Source: Anaerolineae bacterium
GTDB taxonomy: Bacteria > Chloroflexota > Anaerolineae > 4572-78 > J111
Assembly (NCBI GenBank): GCA_023151115.1
Contig: JAKLJP010000069.1
Location: 1-28,236 of the forward strand
Direction: 5' to 3'
Length of the DNA stretch: 28,236 nucleotides
Shown here one piece after another: positions 7,355-14,583 of this stretch (its first letter is position 1; every line of letters begins with the position of its first letter). The translations under genes were made by a program, and so were the position numbers. The notes under the pieces are model-generated. The model was given only the letters and a program-made list of their open reading frames with translations. It did no database searches and had not been told where the DNA came from.

Positions 7355-8521
7355 TTAACTCTGCCTTAGCATCAAATGTAAATCCCCAAACTCGTGCCAC
7401 AAGTAACCCTGTGCCAGCGCCTCGGCATACGCCAGCTCCAAATGCTCCAACCCGGCCAGGGCTTGCAGCATGGCCAGGTGGCTGGCCTCCGGCTCGTGCA
7501 GGCCGGTCAGCAGCCCGTTGACCGCTTTCAGCCCGCGTTCCGGGCTGATGACCAGCCGGGTCCAACCCTCGCCGGGGTGGGTCACGCCCTCGGTATCCGT
7601 CACCGTTTCCAGCGCCCGGACCACCGTTGTCCCGACGGCGATCACCCGCCGGCCATTGACGTGGGCGGCGTTGACCTGCCGGGCTGTCTCCAACGGTACG
7701 CGGTAATACTCCTCGTAAGGCGGCTCGTGCGCCTCCAGGCTGGCGACGCCGGTATGCAGAATCAACGGCGCGATTTGCACTCCTTTTGCCACCAGGCGGG
7801 TGATTAACTCCGGGGTGAACGCTCGCCCCGCCGAAGGCATCTCAGCGCTGCCCGGCTCGGTGGCATAGACGGTTTGATAATACTCAGCCGGCCAGGCTTG
7901 CCTGGTGTAATAGTAACGGATGGGAAAGCCATACTCGTCCAGGTAAGCCGCCGGTGAGAACAAATCGGGCAGGCGGAGGGTAGCAAGCCACAGCCGGGTG
8001 GGGCCGCCGGAACGCTGCTCAGGCCGGTAAGGCGTGAGCAGCGTCGCCTCAGCCCCGCCGGGTAGGGCCAATGTTTCCCCGGCCTCCGCCGTGGAGAAAG
8101 GCCGGGAGGTCAGGCCGTCCGGCTGGCGCACTTCGACACTCCACAAATCGGCGGGCAGACGGGTGGACAGGTGGAGTTGGAGCGGCGTGCCGTCGGCGCG
8201 GGTGGCGCTGAGGGCGGCGTTCAACGTACCGCTGGTGTTGATCACCAGCAGGTCGCCCACATCCAGAAAATCGGGCAGGGCGCGGAAGCGGGTATGGCTC
8301 ACCCGGTTGTCGGCCAGGGTCGAGACTATCAGCCGCACCTCGTCCCGCGCCAGCCCCCGTGCTTCCGGCGGCTCCCCGGCTTCGAGTTCGGGCGGGAGGT
8401 GGAAGTGAAGACCGCCGACGACTGACCACCGACCGTCGAAATTCTCTTTCGGTGAGGTTTTAAAATGTTTGGCTGTATTTTCAACAGCTAAATGGTTGGG
8501 TTCGGTCATTGTGACTATCAT
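7355..8521 (-). CDS. Divergent QueA-family protein (S-adenosylmethionine:tRNA ribosyltransferase-isomerase-like)
   Basis: A 388-aa protein homologous along its length to QueA, which makes epoxyqueuosine in tRNA. Matches include HLPPELEAGEPPEARG near the start, LPDFLDVGDLLVINTSGTLN, EYYQTVYATEPGSAEMPSAG, the strong IAVGTTVVRALET, VNGLLTGLHEPEASHLAML and YLWHEFGDLHLML. Several positions that are conserved in QueA differ: GLHF is GRAF, GxGTF is GVASL, the MHSE block is PPYEE, and the FIYPG block is LVISP. It may therefore be a paralogue with altered activity. No other queuosine genes are in the window. The ATG at 8521 follows GAGGAAAT; an ATG four codons later is possible. Confidence 0.8.
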   Translation of the reverse strand: MIVTMTEPNHLAVENTAKHFKTSPKENFDGRWSVVGGLHFHLPPELEAGEPPEARGLARDEVRLIVSTLADNRVSHTRFRALPDFLDVGDLLVINTSGTLNAALSATRADGTPLQLHLSTRLPADLWSVEVRQPDGLTSRPFSTAEAGETLALPGGAEATLLTPYRPEQRSGGPTRLWLATLRLPDLFSPAAYLDEYGFPIRYYYTRQAWPAEYYQTVYATEPGSAEMPSAGRAFTPELITRLVAKGVQIAPLILHTGVASLEAHEPPYEEYYRVPLETARQVNAAHVNGRRVIAVGTTVVRALETVTDTEGVTHPGEGWTRLVISPERGLKAVNGLLTGLHEPEASHLAMLQALAGLEHLELAYAEALAQGYLWHEFGDLHLMLRQS

Positions 8522-8595
8522 ATTTCCTCAGTGCATGTCACAAGCGATACAGCTCACGCAGAGCAAAGTATTCTCTGATAGTTGTCGTTAAGTCA

Positions 8596-8711
8596 GCATC
8601 CTGGGTAGCCTTGAACAAAGTGAAAGGCGTATCGAAGGGTGCGAGATAGCCTAGCGCTTGTGCCGCACCCTTCGATACGCCCTTCGTTACACTCAGGGCT
8701 ACTCAGGATGC
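8596..8711. repeat. Long imperfect inverted repeat (intergenic hairpin element)
   Basis: Arms of ~48 bases (8596-8643 and 8664-8711) pair with a few mismatches: GCATCCTG...GTAGCC at the outside and GGCGTATCGAAGGGTGCG next to the 20-base centre. It is the only notable content of the gap between the QueA-like and SDR-VOC genes. It looks like a dispersed non-autonomous hairpin repeat. Confidence 0.75.
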
Positions 8712-8761
8712 GCCTGTGTCTGTCAATTTTGCCTGCGCTATTCCCTCAGGATTTTCGGCGG

Positions 8762-9868
8762 TCAGCGGTCTTTCTCAGCCGGAAGTTCAAACAGCGTTAA
8801 TTGCATCCCATCTGGGGCTTGCAGCCGTTGGTTAAAATCGCCCCACGGGGTTTGGACGGCGCCGTTGAGCGGCCTAGCCCCGCCCGCCTGCAGAGCGGCG
8901 GCGGCGGCGGTCACATCCGGCACCTCAAAAGCCAGGCGCACCGGCCCGGCCACCCGCCGGCCCACCTCGATCCGGTCAATCAAAGCGGCCTGGGGCGGGT
9001 CAACCAGTTCCAGGGTGGCCCGTCCGGCCGACAGAAGAACGCCGCGGCCTTCGGGCGAGAGCCATTGATCTACCAGGGGCAGGCCCAAATGGTTTTGGTA
9101 AAATTCCACAGCCTGCTCAAAATTGTCTACGGTATAGGCCACCCGCAGTTCAATCGCCCCTTCATGCGGCGGCTCGGCCAATGCTCTGGCCTGGTAACGC
9201 CCGCTGGGCCGGTCGCTTTCCAGCAGTTCAACCAGGCCGGGCACGCTCGCTTCGGGCAGGGGCCGGTCGCTGATGTCCTCGCCGGGGAAAGCTTCCTGCT
9301 GCATCTGGGTTTGCATGTCGCCCGGATCAATCCAGTAGACCCGCCAGGCCGGGTTTTCGGCGGCCAGCACCGCCGAAAGCTGTTCCAGGGCGGCTTTACT
9401 GGACCCGTAGCCGCCCCAGCCGGGATAGGCTTCCACCCCGGCGTCGCTGCTGATATTGAGCACCCGCGCCGCCGGTTTTAATTCGCTGTGTACGGTTTGC
9501 AGCAGGGCCAGGGGAGCCAGCACATTAACCCGATAGACCTGCTCCAGCACGTCCAGCGGGTAATCCAGCAGTTCCGGCTGCGGGCTGGGACCGAGCATGC
9601 TGGCATTGTTAATAACGGCATCCAGGCCGCCCGCGGCTCGCGCGGCCACGGCCAGCGCCCGGCGGTGGGCCGAGTCGGTTACATCGCCGGAGATGGCCGT
9701 TACAAAGGTTTGCCGGGCTAACTCTTTTTGAACTTTTTTGAGGGCTGTCGTCCCCCGCGCGTCAATAATCAACTGCCAGCCGCGCTGGGCCAGTTCACGG
9801 GCCAGGGCCAGCCCCAAGCCGCGCGAAGCGCCGGTAATGAGCGCAGTCCGCTTTGTTTGAGATGTCAT
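8762..9868 (-). CDS. Short-chain dehydrogenase fused to a VOC (glyoxalase/bleomycin-resistance) domain
   Basis: A 368-aa two-domain protein. Residues 7-230 form a classical SDR: TGASRGLG at 12-19 (cofactor binding), NNAS at 87-90, Ser140/141, and the catalytic YGSSK with Y154 and K158. Residues 238-362 form a VOC domain: ELRVAYTVDNFEQAVEFYQN at the start, with repeated beta-alpha-beta-beta-beta units, ending QAPDGMQLTLFELP. A metal-binding Glu is plausible near the end (LFE), but the usual first His is replaced in LRVAY, so a full glyoxalase metal site is doubtful. The substrate is unknown. AGGA lies nine bases before the ATG. Upstream is a large hairpin repeat, so it appears to be transcribed alone. 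Confidence 0.9.
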   Translation of the reverse strand: MTSQTKRTALITGASRGLGLALARELAQRGWQLIIDARGTTALKKVQKELARQTFVTAISGDVTDSAHRRALAVAARAAGGLDAVINNASMLGPSPQPELLDYPLDVLEQVYRVNVLAPLALLQTVHSELKPAARVLNISSDAGVEAYPGWGGYGSSKAALEQLSAVLAAENPAWRVYWIDPGDMQTQMQQEAFPGEDISDRPLPEASVPGLVELLESDRPSGRYQARALAEPPHEGAIELRVAYTVDNFEQAVEFYQNHLGLPLVDQWLSPEGRGVLLSAGRATLELVDPPQAALIDRIEVGRRVAGPVRLAFEVPDVTAAAAALQAGGARPLNGAVQTPWGDFNQRLQAPDGMQLTLFELPAEKDR

Positions 9869-9924
9869 GGGGTATTATCCTTTCGATAGGCAAGATGTTC
9901 TCTGTCTTTAGGTTAATCTCAGTA

Positions 9925-10006
9925 GATCCAATTTTCCGAGGAGTGAGGCTCGCCCACATACCGAACACCGCCGTACGTGGGCGTGCTGGCTCCTCAAATT
10001 TGGATC
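9925..10006. repeat. 82-bp inverted repeat
   Basis: GATCCAA (9925-9931) to TTGGATC (10000-10006), with inner matches GAGGAG/CTCCTC and CGCCCAC/GTGGGCG; about 30 bases per arm with mismatches. It occupies the promoter-side gap of the SDR-VOC gene. The rest of 9869-10194 holds the terminator at 10081-10110 and an iterated GGGAGTAGGAAGTAGG stretch at 10128-10150. Confidence 0.7.
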
Positions 10007-10080
10007 CACTGTATCTGTGTTTTTATCCTATCATTAAAGACCCATAAACACACCGGGCAAGGGGTCAGACTATAATCAAT

Positions 10081-10110
10081 AAAAAAGGACAGGTATCGAA
10101 CCTGTCCTTT
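10081..10110 (-). terminator. Terminator of the MFS gene
   Basis: AAAGGACAGGT / ACCTGTCCTTT with a 5-base loop. On the minus strand the stem is followed by T6. Nearly the same stem is used at 11693-11720. Confidence 0.8.
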
Positions 10111-10194
10111 GGGGCAGTGGAGAAAATAGGGAGTAGGAAGTAGGGAGTAAGGGTTTTTCTCCTACTTCATTGCTTCTTGACTCTTGGCATTAGG

Positions 10195-11478
10195 TTAGGG
10201 GAGGTTAACACTTTGTTGAATGGAGCGTTGTTGTTTGAGCTGTGAGGTTAAAAAGAAGGACCAGCCAATAGCCATAACGACCGGCACAGCAGCCAGCATC
10301 AGCGCCGTCTGCTGGGGACTCAGGCCCAGACTGTCTTTGGCCCAGCCGACCCACAGGGTTGAAAGCGAGGCGGTCAGGGTCATCATAGCCAGGTCAAAGG
10401 CAAAGACGCGCCCCAGGAACTTGTGGGGCACGGTCATTTGCAGCAGCGTCGAAGAGTAAACCCAACTGATGCCGGAGCCAAAAGTGCGGATAAAGCTGGC
10501 GATGAGCAGCAGCCACAAGGTAGTGCTGAACCCGGCCAGGGTAAAGCCGATAATCAAACAGAAGTAGCAAAACAAAATGGCCCAATAGATGGCCTTGATG
10601 TTGTCGCCGGTTAGGCGGCGCGCCAGCAGCGGCCCCAGCCCGGTGCTCAACCCTTCGACCACGTAAATCAGGCCAAGCGTGCCGGAACCGTCCCCGCCCA
10701 GCGGAAAGAGTTCTTTGGCAAACGTCACCTCGACGACGGCCATACCGCCAAAGGCCAGCGCTTTCGAGGCTTTGAGCAGGGCCACCATCAGCACCGCCGG
10801 GTGCTGCCGCAGATAATGCAGCCCGGCCACAAAAGCTTGCCAGCCCGTATCCCGCTGTTCGGCCGGCTCCGGCTCGACCGGGGCAAAGGCGGGGCGGACC
10901 CGGCTGATAAACCAGGCCGAAAGGATAAAACTGGCCGAGTCAATCAAAAAGGCGGTGGTAATGCCAAACATGGCCGTCGCCAGGCCGCCCAGGGCCGCCC
11001 CAATCGCCAGCATCGAACTCCATGTGGTCGCATCCAGGGCGTTGGATGTCACCAGGTCCTCGCGGCGCACCAGGCTGGGGACCAACGCCGCCCGCGCCGG
11101 TTCAAAAAAGGCGCTGACGCTCAATTGCAGCACGGTCAACACGTACAGTAGCCAGATTTCCTGCTCGGTGCGGACCAGCAGAAAGCCCAGTACAATCACC
11201 GCCCGCAGCACATCGCTGGCAATGAGGATGTTGCGCCGGTCAAAACGGTCGGCCACCACGCCAACCAGCGGGCCGAGGACAAAGGGCGGCAGCAGCCGGG
11301 CCAAAAACAGGCCGCCAATCGCCAGCCCGGAGCCGGATAAATTGGCCACCAGCGCCGCCGAGGCAATCAAATTAAACCAGTCGCCGCTCTGGCTGATAAT
11401 CTGGCTGAACCAGAGGTAACGGTACTGTTTGTTGTGGCGAATAAGGGTTACGTATTGGTCAATCAGGGGGAGGGGCAT
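10195..11478 (-). CDS. MFS transporter (drug or siderophore exporter type)
   Basis: A 427-aa integral membrane protein with about 12 hydrophobic segments. After a short N-terminus (RHNKQYRYLWFSQIISQSGDW) it has the MFS loop 2-3 signature GVVADRFDRRNIL around residues 75-90, then FFEPARAALVPSLV, a motif of the EntS-like/MFS_3 exporter group. A hydrophilic loop (VRPAFAPVEPEPAEQRDTGW) separates the two six-helix halves. The substrate cannot be read from sequence; proton-driven efflux is the family role. The start at 11478 has AGGAG six bases upstream; the TTG codon before it is not needed. It appears monocistronic with its own terminator. Confidence 0.9.
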   Translation of the reverse strand: MPLPLIDQYVTLIRHNKQYRYLWFSQIISQSGDWFNLIASAALVANLSGSGLAIGGLFLARLLPPFVLGPLVGVVADRFDRRNILIASDVLRAVIVLGFLLVRTEQEIWLLYVLTVLQLSVSAFFEPARAALVPSLVRREDLVTSNALDATTWSSMLAIGAALGGLATAMFGITTAFLIDSASFILSAWFISRVRPAFAPVEPEPAEQRDTGWQAFVAGLHYLRQHPAVLMVALLKASKALAFGGMAVVEVTFAKELFPLGGDGSGTLGLIYVVEGLSTGLGPLLARRLTGDNIKAIYWAILFCYFCLIIGFTLAGFSTTLWLLLIASFIRTFGSGISWVYSSTLLQMTVPHKFLGRVFAFDLAMMTLTASLSTLWVGWAKDSLGLSPQQTALMLAAVPVVMAIGWSFFLTSQLKQQRSIQQSVNLP

Positions 11479-11507
11479 CAAGAACTCCTGAGAAAATAGC
11501 CTGGCTC

Positions 11508-11586
11508 ATGTCACTGCGAGCCGCAGGCGAAGCAGTCCCCCAACCCGGATTAGGGGATTGCTTTGGCTACGGCCTCGCAATGACAT
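11508..11586. repeat. TGTCAT-type intergenic inverted repeat
   Basis: ATGTCACTGCGAG (11508-11520) pairs with CTCGCAATGACAT (11574-11586), with an inner GCAGTCCCC/GGGGATTGC pairing. It belongs to the TGTCATTGCGAG...GCAATGACA hairpin type found between genes in many bacterial genomes. A related copy is at 17725-17822. Confidence 0.8.
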
Positions 11587-11692
11587 TTTTATCATCGGTG
11601 GTGTACTCCAAGCTTGTAAAGGTCTATTTTATGGAATAGTAACACACCTGACAAACCTGCGCCTCCCCCAATCGGCGGATTTGAGAGAAACA

Positions 11693-11720
11693 AAAAGGAC
11701 AGGCAATAAACCTGTCCTTT
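11693..11720 (-). terminator. Terminator of the ArsR-AHSA1/YCII operon
   Basis: AAAAGGACAGG / CCTGTCCTTT with a 7-base loop. On the minus strand a T5 tract follows. The core stem is shared with the terminator at 10081-10110. Confidence 0.8.
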
Positions 11721-11752
11721 GGTACAGTAAAAAATAAATCAGTTATCCAAAA

Positions 11753-12070
11753 TTAGGGAATTTTGCCTGCCAAAACGATCTTAAACGGAAACAGTTCGGC
11801 CCGCATCACCCCGGCGATTACGGCAGGATCGCCGTTCATAATTTCACGCGCCGCTTCTTCGGAGTCGGCCTGGAATACGGTGATGCCGAAGGTATGCTCG
11901 TCGGTGGTGAGGGTGCGCCCGACAAAAATGCCTACGCCTTGATCCACCAGCGCTTTCAAATAATCAAAGTGGTTGGAGATGATCTCGGCTTCTTGCGGGG
12001 TCGGGCCTTTGGTGAGCATGGCCGGCCGGGTGGGATGAATAACATAAGTGAAATATTTTATCTCTGACAC
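11753..12070 (-). CDS. YCII-related domain protein
   Basis: A 105-aa single-domain protein of the YCII/DGPF-like ferredoxin-fold group, a family of mostly uncharacterised small enzymes or ligand binders. Visible features: a beta-strand opening (KYFTYVIHPTRP), HFDYLKALVDQGVGIFVGRT in the middle with the conserved GxFVGRT-like turn, and AREIMNGDPAVIAGVMRAEL followed by the last strand (FPFKIVLAG). Start chosen as GTG at 12070 with GGAG six bases upstream, just 13 bases after the stop of the ArsR-AHSA1 gene; a longer frame to 12295 would overlap that gene extensively. It is almost certainly co-transcribed with it. Confidence 0.85.
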   Translation of the reverse strand: MSEIKYFTYVIHPTRPAMLTKGPTPQEAEIISNHFDYLKALVDQGVGIFVGRTLTTDEHTFGITVFQADSEEAAREIMNGDPAVIAGVMRAELFPFKIVLAGKIP

Positions 12071-12083
12071 TGGTTTATCTCCA

Positions 12084-12914
12084 CTAACCCTGTTTGAGGC
12101 CGTGCCGCTCACCTTTTTCAACAAAGGCTTTGAGCCGCACCCCCAACAAATCCTGCCAGCCGGCATGGTAATTAGCCTGAGTATCATCGCCAAACGGGCC
12201 AATCGCCTGGTGCGACAGTTTGAGCAGTGTAGCCTCGCCCCCATTTTTGGGTTCAAGGCTGAATGTGACCATACTGTGCAGCGCCTCAGACGCACCGACG
12301 GGCCCCGTTAGTTCCAGGCGCTCATTCTTTTTGATAGCTGTCACGTTAGCCCACAACGCCCCGTCGCCGCTGCTGCTCTGTTCGTAAAGCCGGCCGCCCA
12401 CTTCGGGTTCCAGGATGATGGCCTGAGGTGATGGGGTTAACAAATAGGGTGCGCCCCACCAGGCCGAAATATCCTGCGTTAGGGCCTCGAACACGCGCTC
12501 GGCGGAAGCGTTGATGCTAATCTCTTGTTCAACCTGCATACGCCGCAGCAAGATTTGATCGTTAGGTTGGTTTGCCATAGTTTTTTCTCCTTTTTCTTCA
12601 ATGAGTTGCTTTAGATTCAATAACGAACTGGCCCAGCGCGCCTCATAAGGGCGCAGCCAGCGTTCGTAAATTGTTTGTAAGGGTACAACATTCAAATGGT
12701 TCCAGCGTTCCCGTCCATGCGGGCGGACAAACACCAGTTCAGCGGCTTCCAGTACCCCCAAATGCTTCATCACCGCAAAGCGCGATAGTTCCTCAAAAGC
12801 ATCGCACAACTCGCCGGTGGTGCGAGGACGTTCTTTTAGCAAATCCAAAATTTGGCGGCGGGTAGGGTCGGACAAAGCTTTCCAGATAGGGGTTAAGGTA
12901 TCAGCTTCACTCAT
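12084..12914 (-). CDS. ArsR-type HTH regulator fused to an AHSA1/SRPBCC domain
   Basis: A 276-aa fusion. Residues 5-100 are an ArsR winged helix: IWKALSDPTRRQILDLLKER, then ELSRFAVMKHLGVLEAAELV (recognition helix) and the wing VRPHGRERWNHLN. Residues 128-270 are an AHSA1/SRPBCC ligand-binding fold: ISINASAERVFEALTQDISA at its start, WWGAP, and WQDLLGVRLKAFVEKG in the last helix. These domains are often adjacent genes; here they are in frame. An internal ATG at 12578 (M113) has its own AGGAG eight bases upstream, so a free AHSA1 protein may also be made. A candidate operator lies upstream at 12938-12955. The AHSA1 domain probably binds the effector (inference). Confidence 0.88.
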   Translation of the reverse strand: MSEADTLTPIWKALSDPTRRQILDLLKERPRTTGELCDAFEELSRFAVMKHLGVLEAAELVFVRPHGRERWNHLNVVPLQTIYERWLRPYEARWASSLLNLKQLIEEKGEKTMANQPNDQILLRRMQVEQEISINASAERVFEALTQDISAWWGAPYLLTPSPQAIILEPEVGGRLYEQSSSGDGALWANVTAIKKNERLELTGPVGASEALHSMVTFSLEPKNGGEATLLKLSHQAIGPFGDDTQANYHAGWQDLLGVRLKAFVEKGERHGLKQG

Positions 12915-12937
12915 ATAAACCCATATTTATGTGATAA

Positions 12938-12955
12938 TTTAGTAACGTGACTAAA
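12938..12955. promoter_or_regulatory. Candidate operator of the ArsR-AHSA1 gene
   Basis: TTTAGT (12938-12943), six bases, ACTAAA (12950-12955): a dyad 24 bases upstream of the ArsR-AHSA1 start in AT-rich DNA, a typical place for autoregulation by an ArsR protein. Confidence 0.55.
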
Positions 12956-12992
12956 TAGTAACATATTTATTCAATTTTGTCAAGAGGAAAAT

Positions 12993-13024
12993 AAAAAGAC
13001 GGGGTGAGTCAAGCCCGTCTTTTT
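12993..13024. terminator. Hairpin terminator
   Basis: AAAAAGACGGG / CCCGTCTTTTT, perfect 11-bp stem with 10-base loop. It lies downstream of the ArsR-ArsC gene (minus strand) and upstream of the ArsR-AHSA1 promoter, insulating the two. Confidence 0.85.
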
Positions 13025-13068
13025 ACATAACTATTTAGACACCCGGTTTCTGAGGATCAGAAGGCCAA

Positions 13069-13824
13069 CTATTTCATCACTGTGAGCAAATAATTAATTC
13101 GCCTGGTTAATTCTTGGGCTACTTGTTGAAAAGCGCGTGCCCGTTCTTGCGGTTCGGCCACGGCAGTCGGGTCTGGAAAACTCCAATGGATGCGCTTAGG
13201 GTCGCCGGGGAAAATAGGGCAGGTTTCATTCGCCCGGTCACACACCGTAATGATGTAATCAAAAGATTGGCCTATAAATTCATCCAGGGGCTTTGAGCGC
13301 TGCTGGCTTATATCAATTCCCATTGCTGCCATTGTTTGAATTGCTTCCGGTTTGACCTGCCCTGGTTCATTCCCGGCGCTGAATACCTCTACCCGACTGC
13401 CGCCATGATGCCTTAAAATTCCCTCGGCCATTTGGGAGCGAGCGCTATTATGCGTGCAAAGAAACAATACCCTAAAAGGAGGTTTAAGGTTTTTATCAGT
13501 CTGAGTTTGAGGGGGTGGTTCAGTTTGATGGAGCGCCGGATGGATGGCTTCCCCTGTAGCCAGATAGAGTTGATTCATTCGGCCAAGGTCGAGCGTATAA
13601 AAAACATCCCGCCCATCTGCAGTGCTGCGCCGTTCTGAAACGAGATGTTGCTCTCGTAATTTGCGAAGGTGATAAGAAACGAGATTTGCCGGTTGGTCAA
13701 GCTGACTAACCAACTCTTGAACACGATAATCACTATGGGCCAGCGCTATAAGTAAGCGCCAGCGTAAGTCATGAGCTAAGAGTTTAAGAAAATCAAGAGG
13801 CTGCATTGCAGTTAGACTATTCAC
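13069..13824 (-). CDS. ArsR regulator fused to thioredoxin-type arsenate reductase ArsC
   Basis: A 251-aa fusion. Residues 5-95 are an ArsR winged helix (FLKLLAHDLRWRLLIALAHS, NLVSYHLRKLREQHLVSERR). A Pro-rich linker follows, then a low-molecular-weight-phosphatase-like arsenate reductase from ~117: CTHNSAR (Cys123-x5-Arg129), then VCDRANETC with Cys195 and Cys202 seven apart, as in the redox triad of thioredoxin-coupled ArsC. It should reduce arsenate to arsenite. The ArsR half has no Cys, so the usual Cys metalloid site is absent. The GTG at 13824 is preferred: AGGA lies upstream and the longer frame (TTG, 13857) would run into the operator palindrome. No arsenite pump gene is adjacent. Confidence 0.9.
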   Translation of the reverse strand: MNSLTAMQPLDFLKLLAHDLRWRLLIALAHSDYRVQELVSQLDQPANLVSYHLRKLREQHLVSERRSTADGRDVFYTLDLGRMNQLYLATGEAIHPALHQTEPPPQTQTDKNLKPPFRVLFLCTHNSARSQMAEGILRHHGGSRVEVFSAGNEPGQVKPEAIQTMAAMGIDISQQRSKPLDEFIGQSFDYIITVCDRANETCPIFPGDPKRIHWSFPDPTAVAEPQERARAFQQVAQELTRRINYLLTVMK

Positions 13825-13840
13825 TCGTCTTAATCCTTTC

Positions 13841-13865
13841 AAATCAAATTGTATCAATTTGATTT
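13841..13865. promoter_or_regulatory. ArsR-type operator, perfect 11-3-11 palindrome
   Basis: AAATCAAATTG (13841-13851), TAT, CAATTTGATTT (13855-13865). Its ATCAA...TTGAT form is that of ArsR/SmtB operators. It is 17 bases upstream of the GTG at 13824, so the fused ArsR domain should repress its own gene. Confidence 0.8.
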
Positions 13866-13893
13866 GAATTATATCTGGCTAAGGAAAATAGTC

Positions 13894-13923
13894 AAAAAAA
13901 GGCCCGGCCGGTTAGGCCGGGCC
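13894..13923 (-). terminator. Terminator of the small membrane protein gene
   Basis: GGCCCGGCC (13901-13909) / GGCCGGGCC (13915-13923), 5-base loop; T7 follows on the minus strand. Confidence 0.88.
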
Positions 13924-13932
13924 TTTCACTAT

Positions 13933-14391
13933 TTATTGGTGGTGTGTCACAGGTTCGTGAACACGGTTCAGCGAAAAGTTGGCTTCTTGCCGGCGTAGTC
14001 CAATAAATTGAAGCACCACAAAAATGGTTACCAGATCGGCCACAACGGCCACAGCCCACCAACCGGCCACGCTGAGCGGAAGGACATCCGTCAGCAGAAT
14101 AATGGCGCTGCCTACCAGCCAGGCGACATTTCCGCCGATGGCATACCAGGCCAGACGCGGGTCAACCCGTTCACGGTTGGCGCCCGTAAAGAGGACTATC
14201 CCGTGCATCGCCAGCACTAGCCCGATAACAGCCAGGGCCAAGGGCGAGTCCAGCCCCAGAAATGAAGCCGTGGGCCTGGCTCCGGCAGCCATCATAATGC
14301 CCATCAACGCCGTCGAAAGGCCGTCCACCTGGAGCGTCCAGCGCAGCAAGGTTGAGGGGGTGGGTCGAGAGGTACTTTGTACAATCATCAT
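13933..14391 (-). CDS. Small four-helix membrane protein of unknown function
   Basis: A 152-aa protein with four hydrophobic segments (about 24-42, 48-70, 82-102 and 107-130), a polar N-terminus (MMIVQSTSRPTPSTLLRW) and a His-containing polar tail. No charged catalytic pattern or known signature recognised. AGGA lies four bases before the ATG. It has its own terminator and ends ~70 bases before the ArsR-ArsC operator. A functional link to arsenic is possible from position only; it does not look like a known arsenite pump (too short). Confidence 0.75.
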   Translation of the reverse strand: MMIVQSTSRPTPSTLLRWTLQVDGLSTALMGIMMAAGARPTASFLGLDSPLALAVIGLVLAMHGIVLFTGANRERVDPRLAWYAIGGNVAWLVGSAIILLTDVLPLSVAGWWAVAVVADLVTIFVVLQFIGLRRQEANFSLNRVHEPVTHHQ

Positions 14392-14490
14392 AAAATCCTT
14401 TCTTTGTTTGAATAGGTTTATTTTGACGTTACGATACCCCTCAAAGCACTGCCAAGTCTATGAAAAGTGCTGCCAAATACTGCCAATTTC

Positions 14491-14583
14491 AAGGTAGCAA
14501 GGTAGCAGGGTCGCAAAGTAGCAGAAGAAACCTGCTACTTTGCGACCTTGCGACTCCGTTACTTTGCTACCCTGTTACTTTGC
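14491..14583. repeat. Iterated GTAGCAAG-type hairpin
   Basis: Tandem AAGGTAGC/AAGGTAGC/AGGGTCGC/AAAGTAGC units followed by their inverse. The core GGTCGCAAAGTAGCAG (14509-14524) pairs perfectly with CTGCTACTTTGCGACC (14532-14547), loop of seven. It lies just downstream of the gene ending at 14575, overlapping its stop, and could act as terminator or mRNA 3' structure. Related sequence recurs at 28131-28156. Confidence 0.75.

Noticed and set aside
12071..12295. Upstream extension of the YCII gene
   Set aside because: It overlaps the ArsR-AHSA1 coding region in another frame and is unlike the family; GTG at 12070 has a proper ribosome site.
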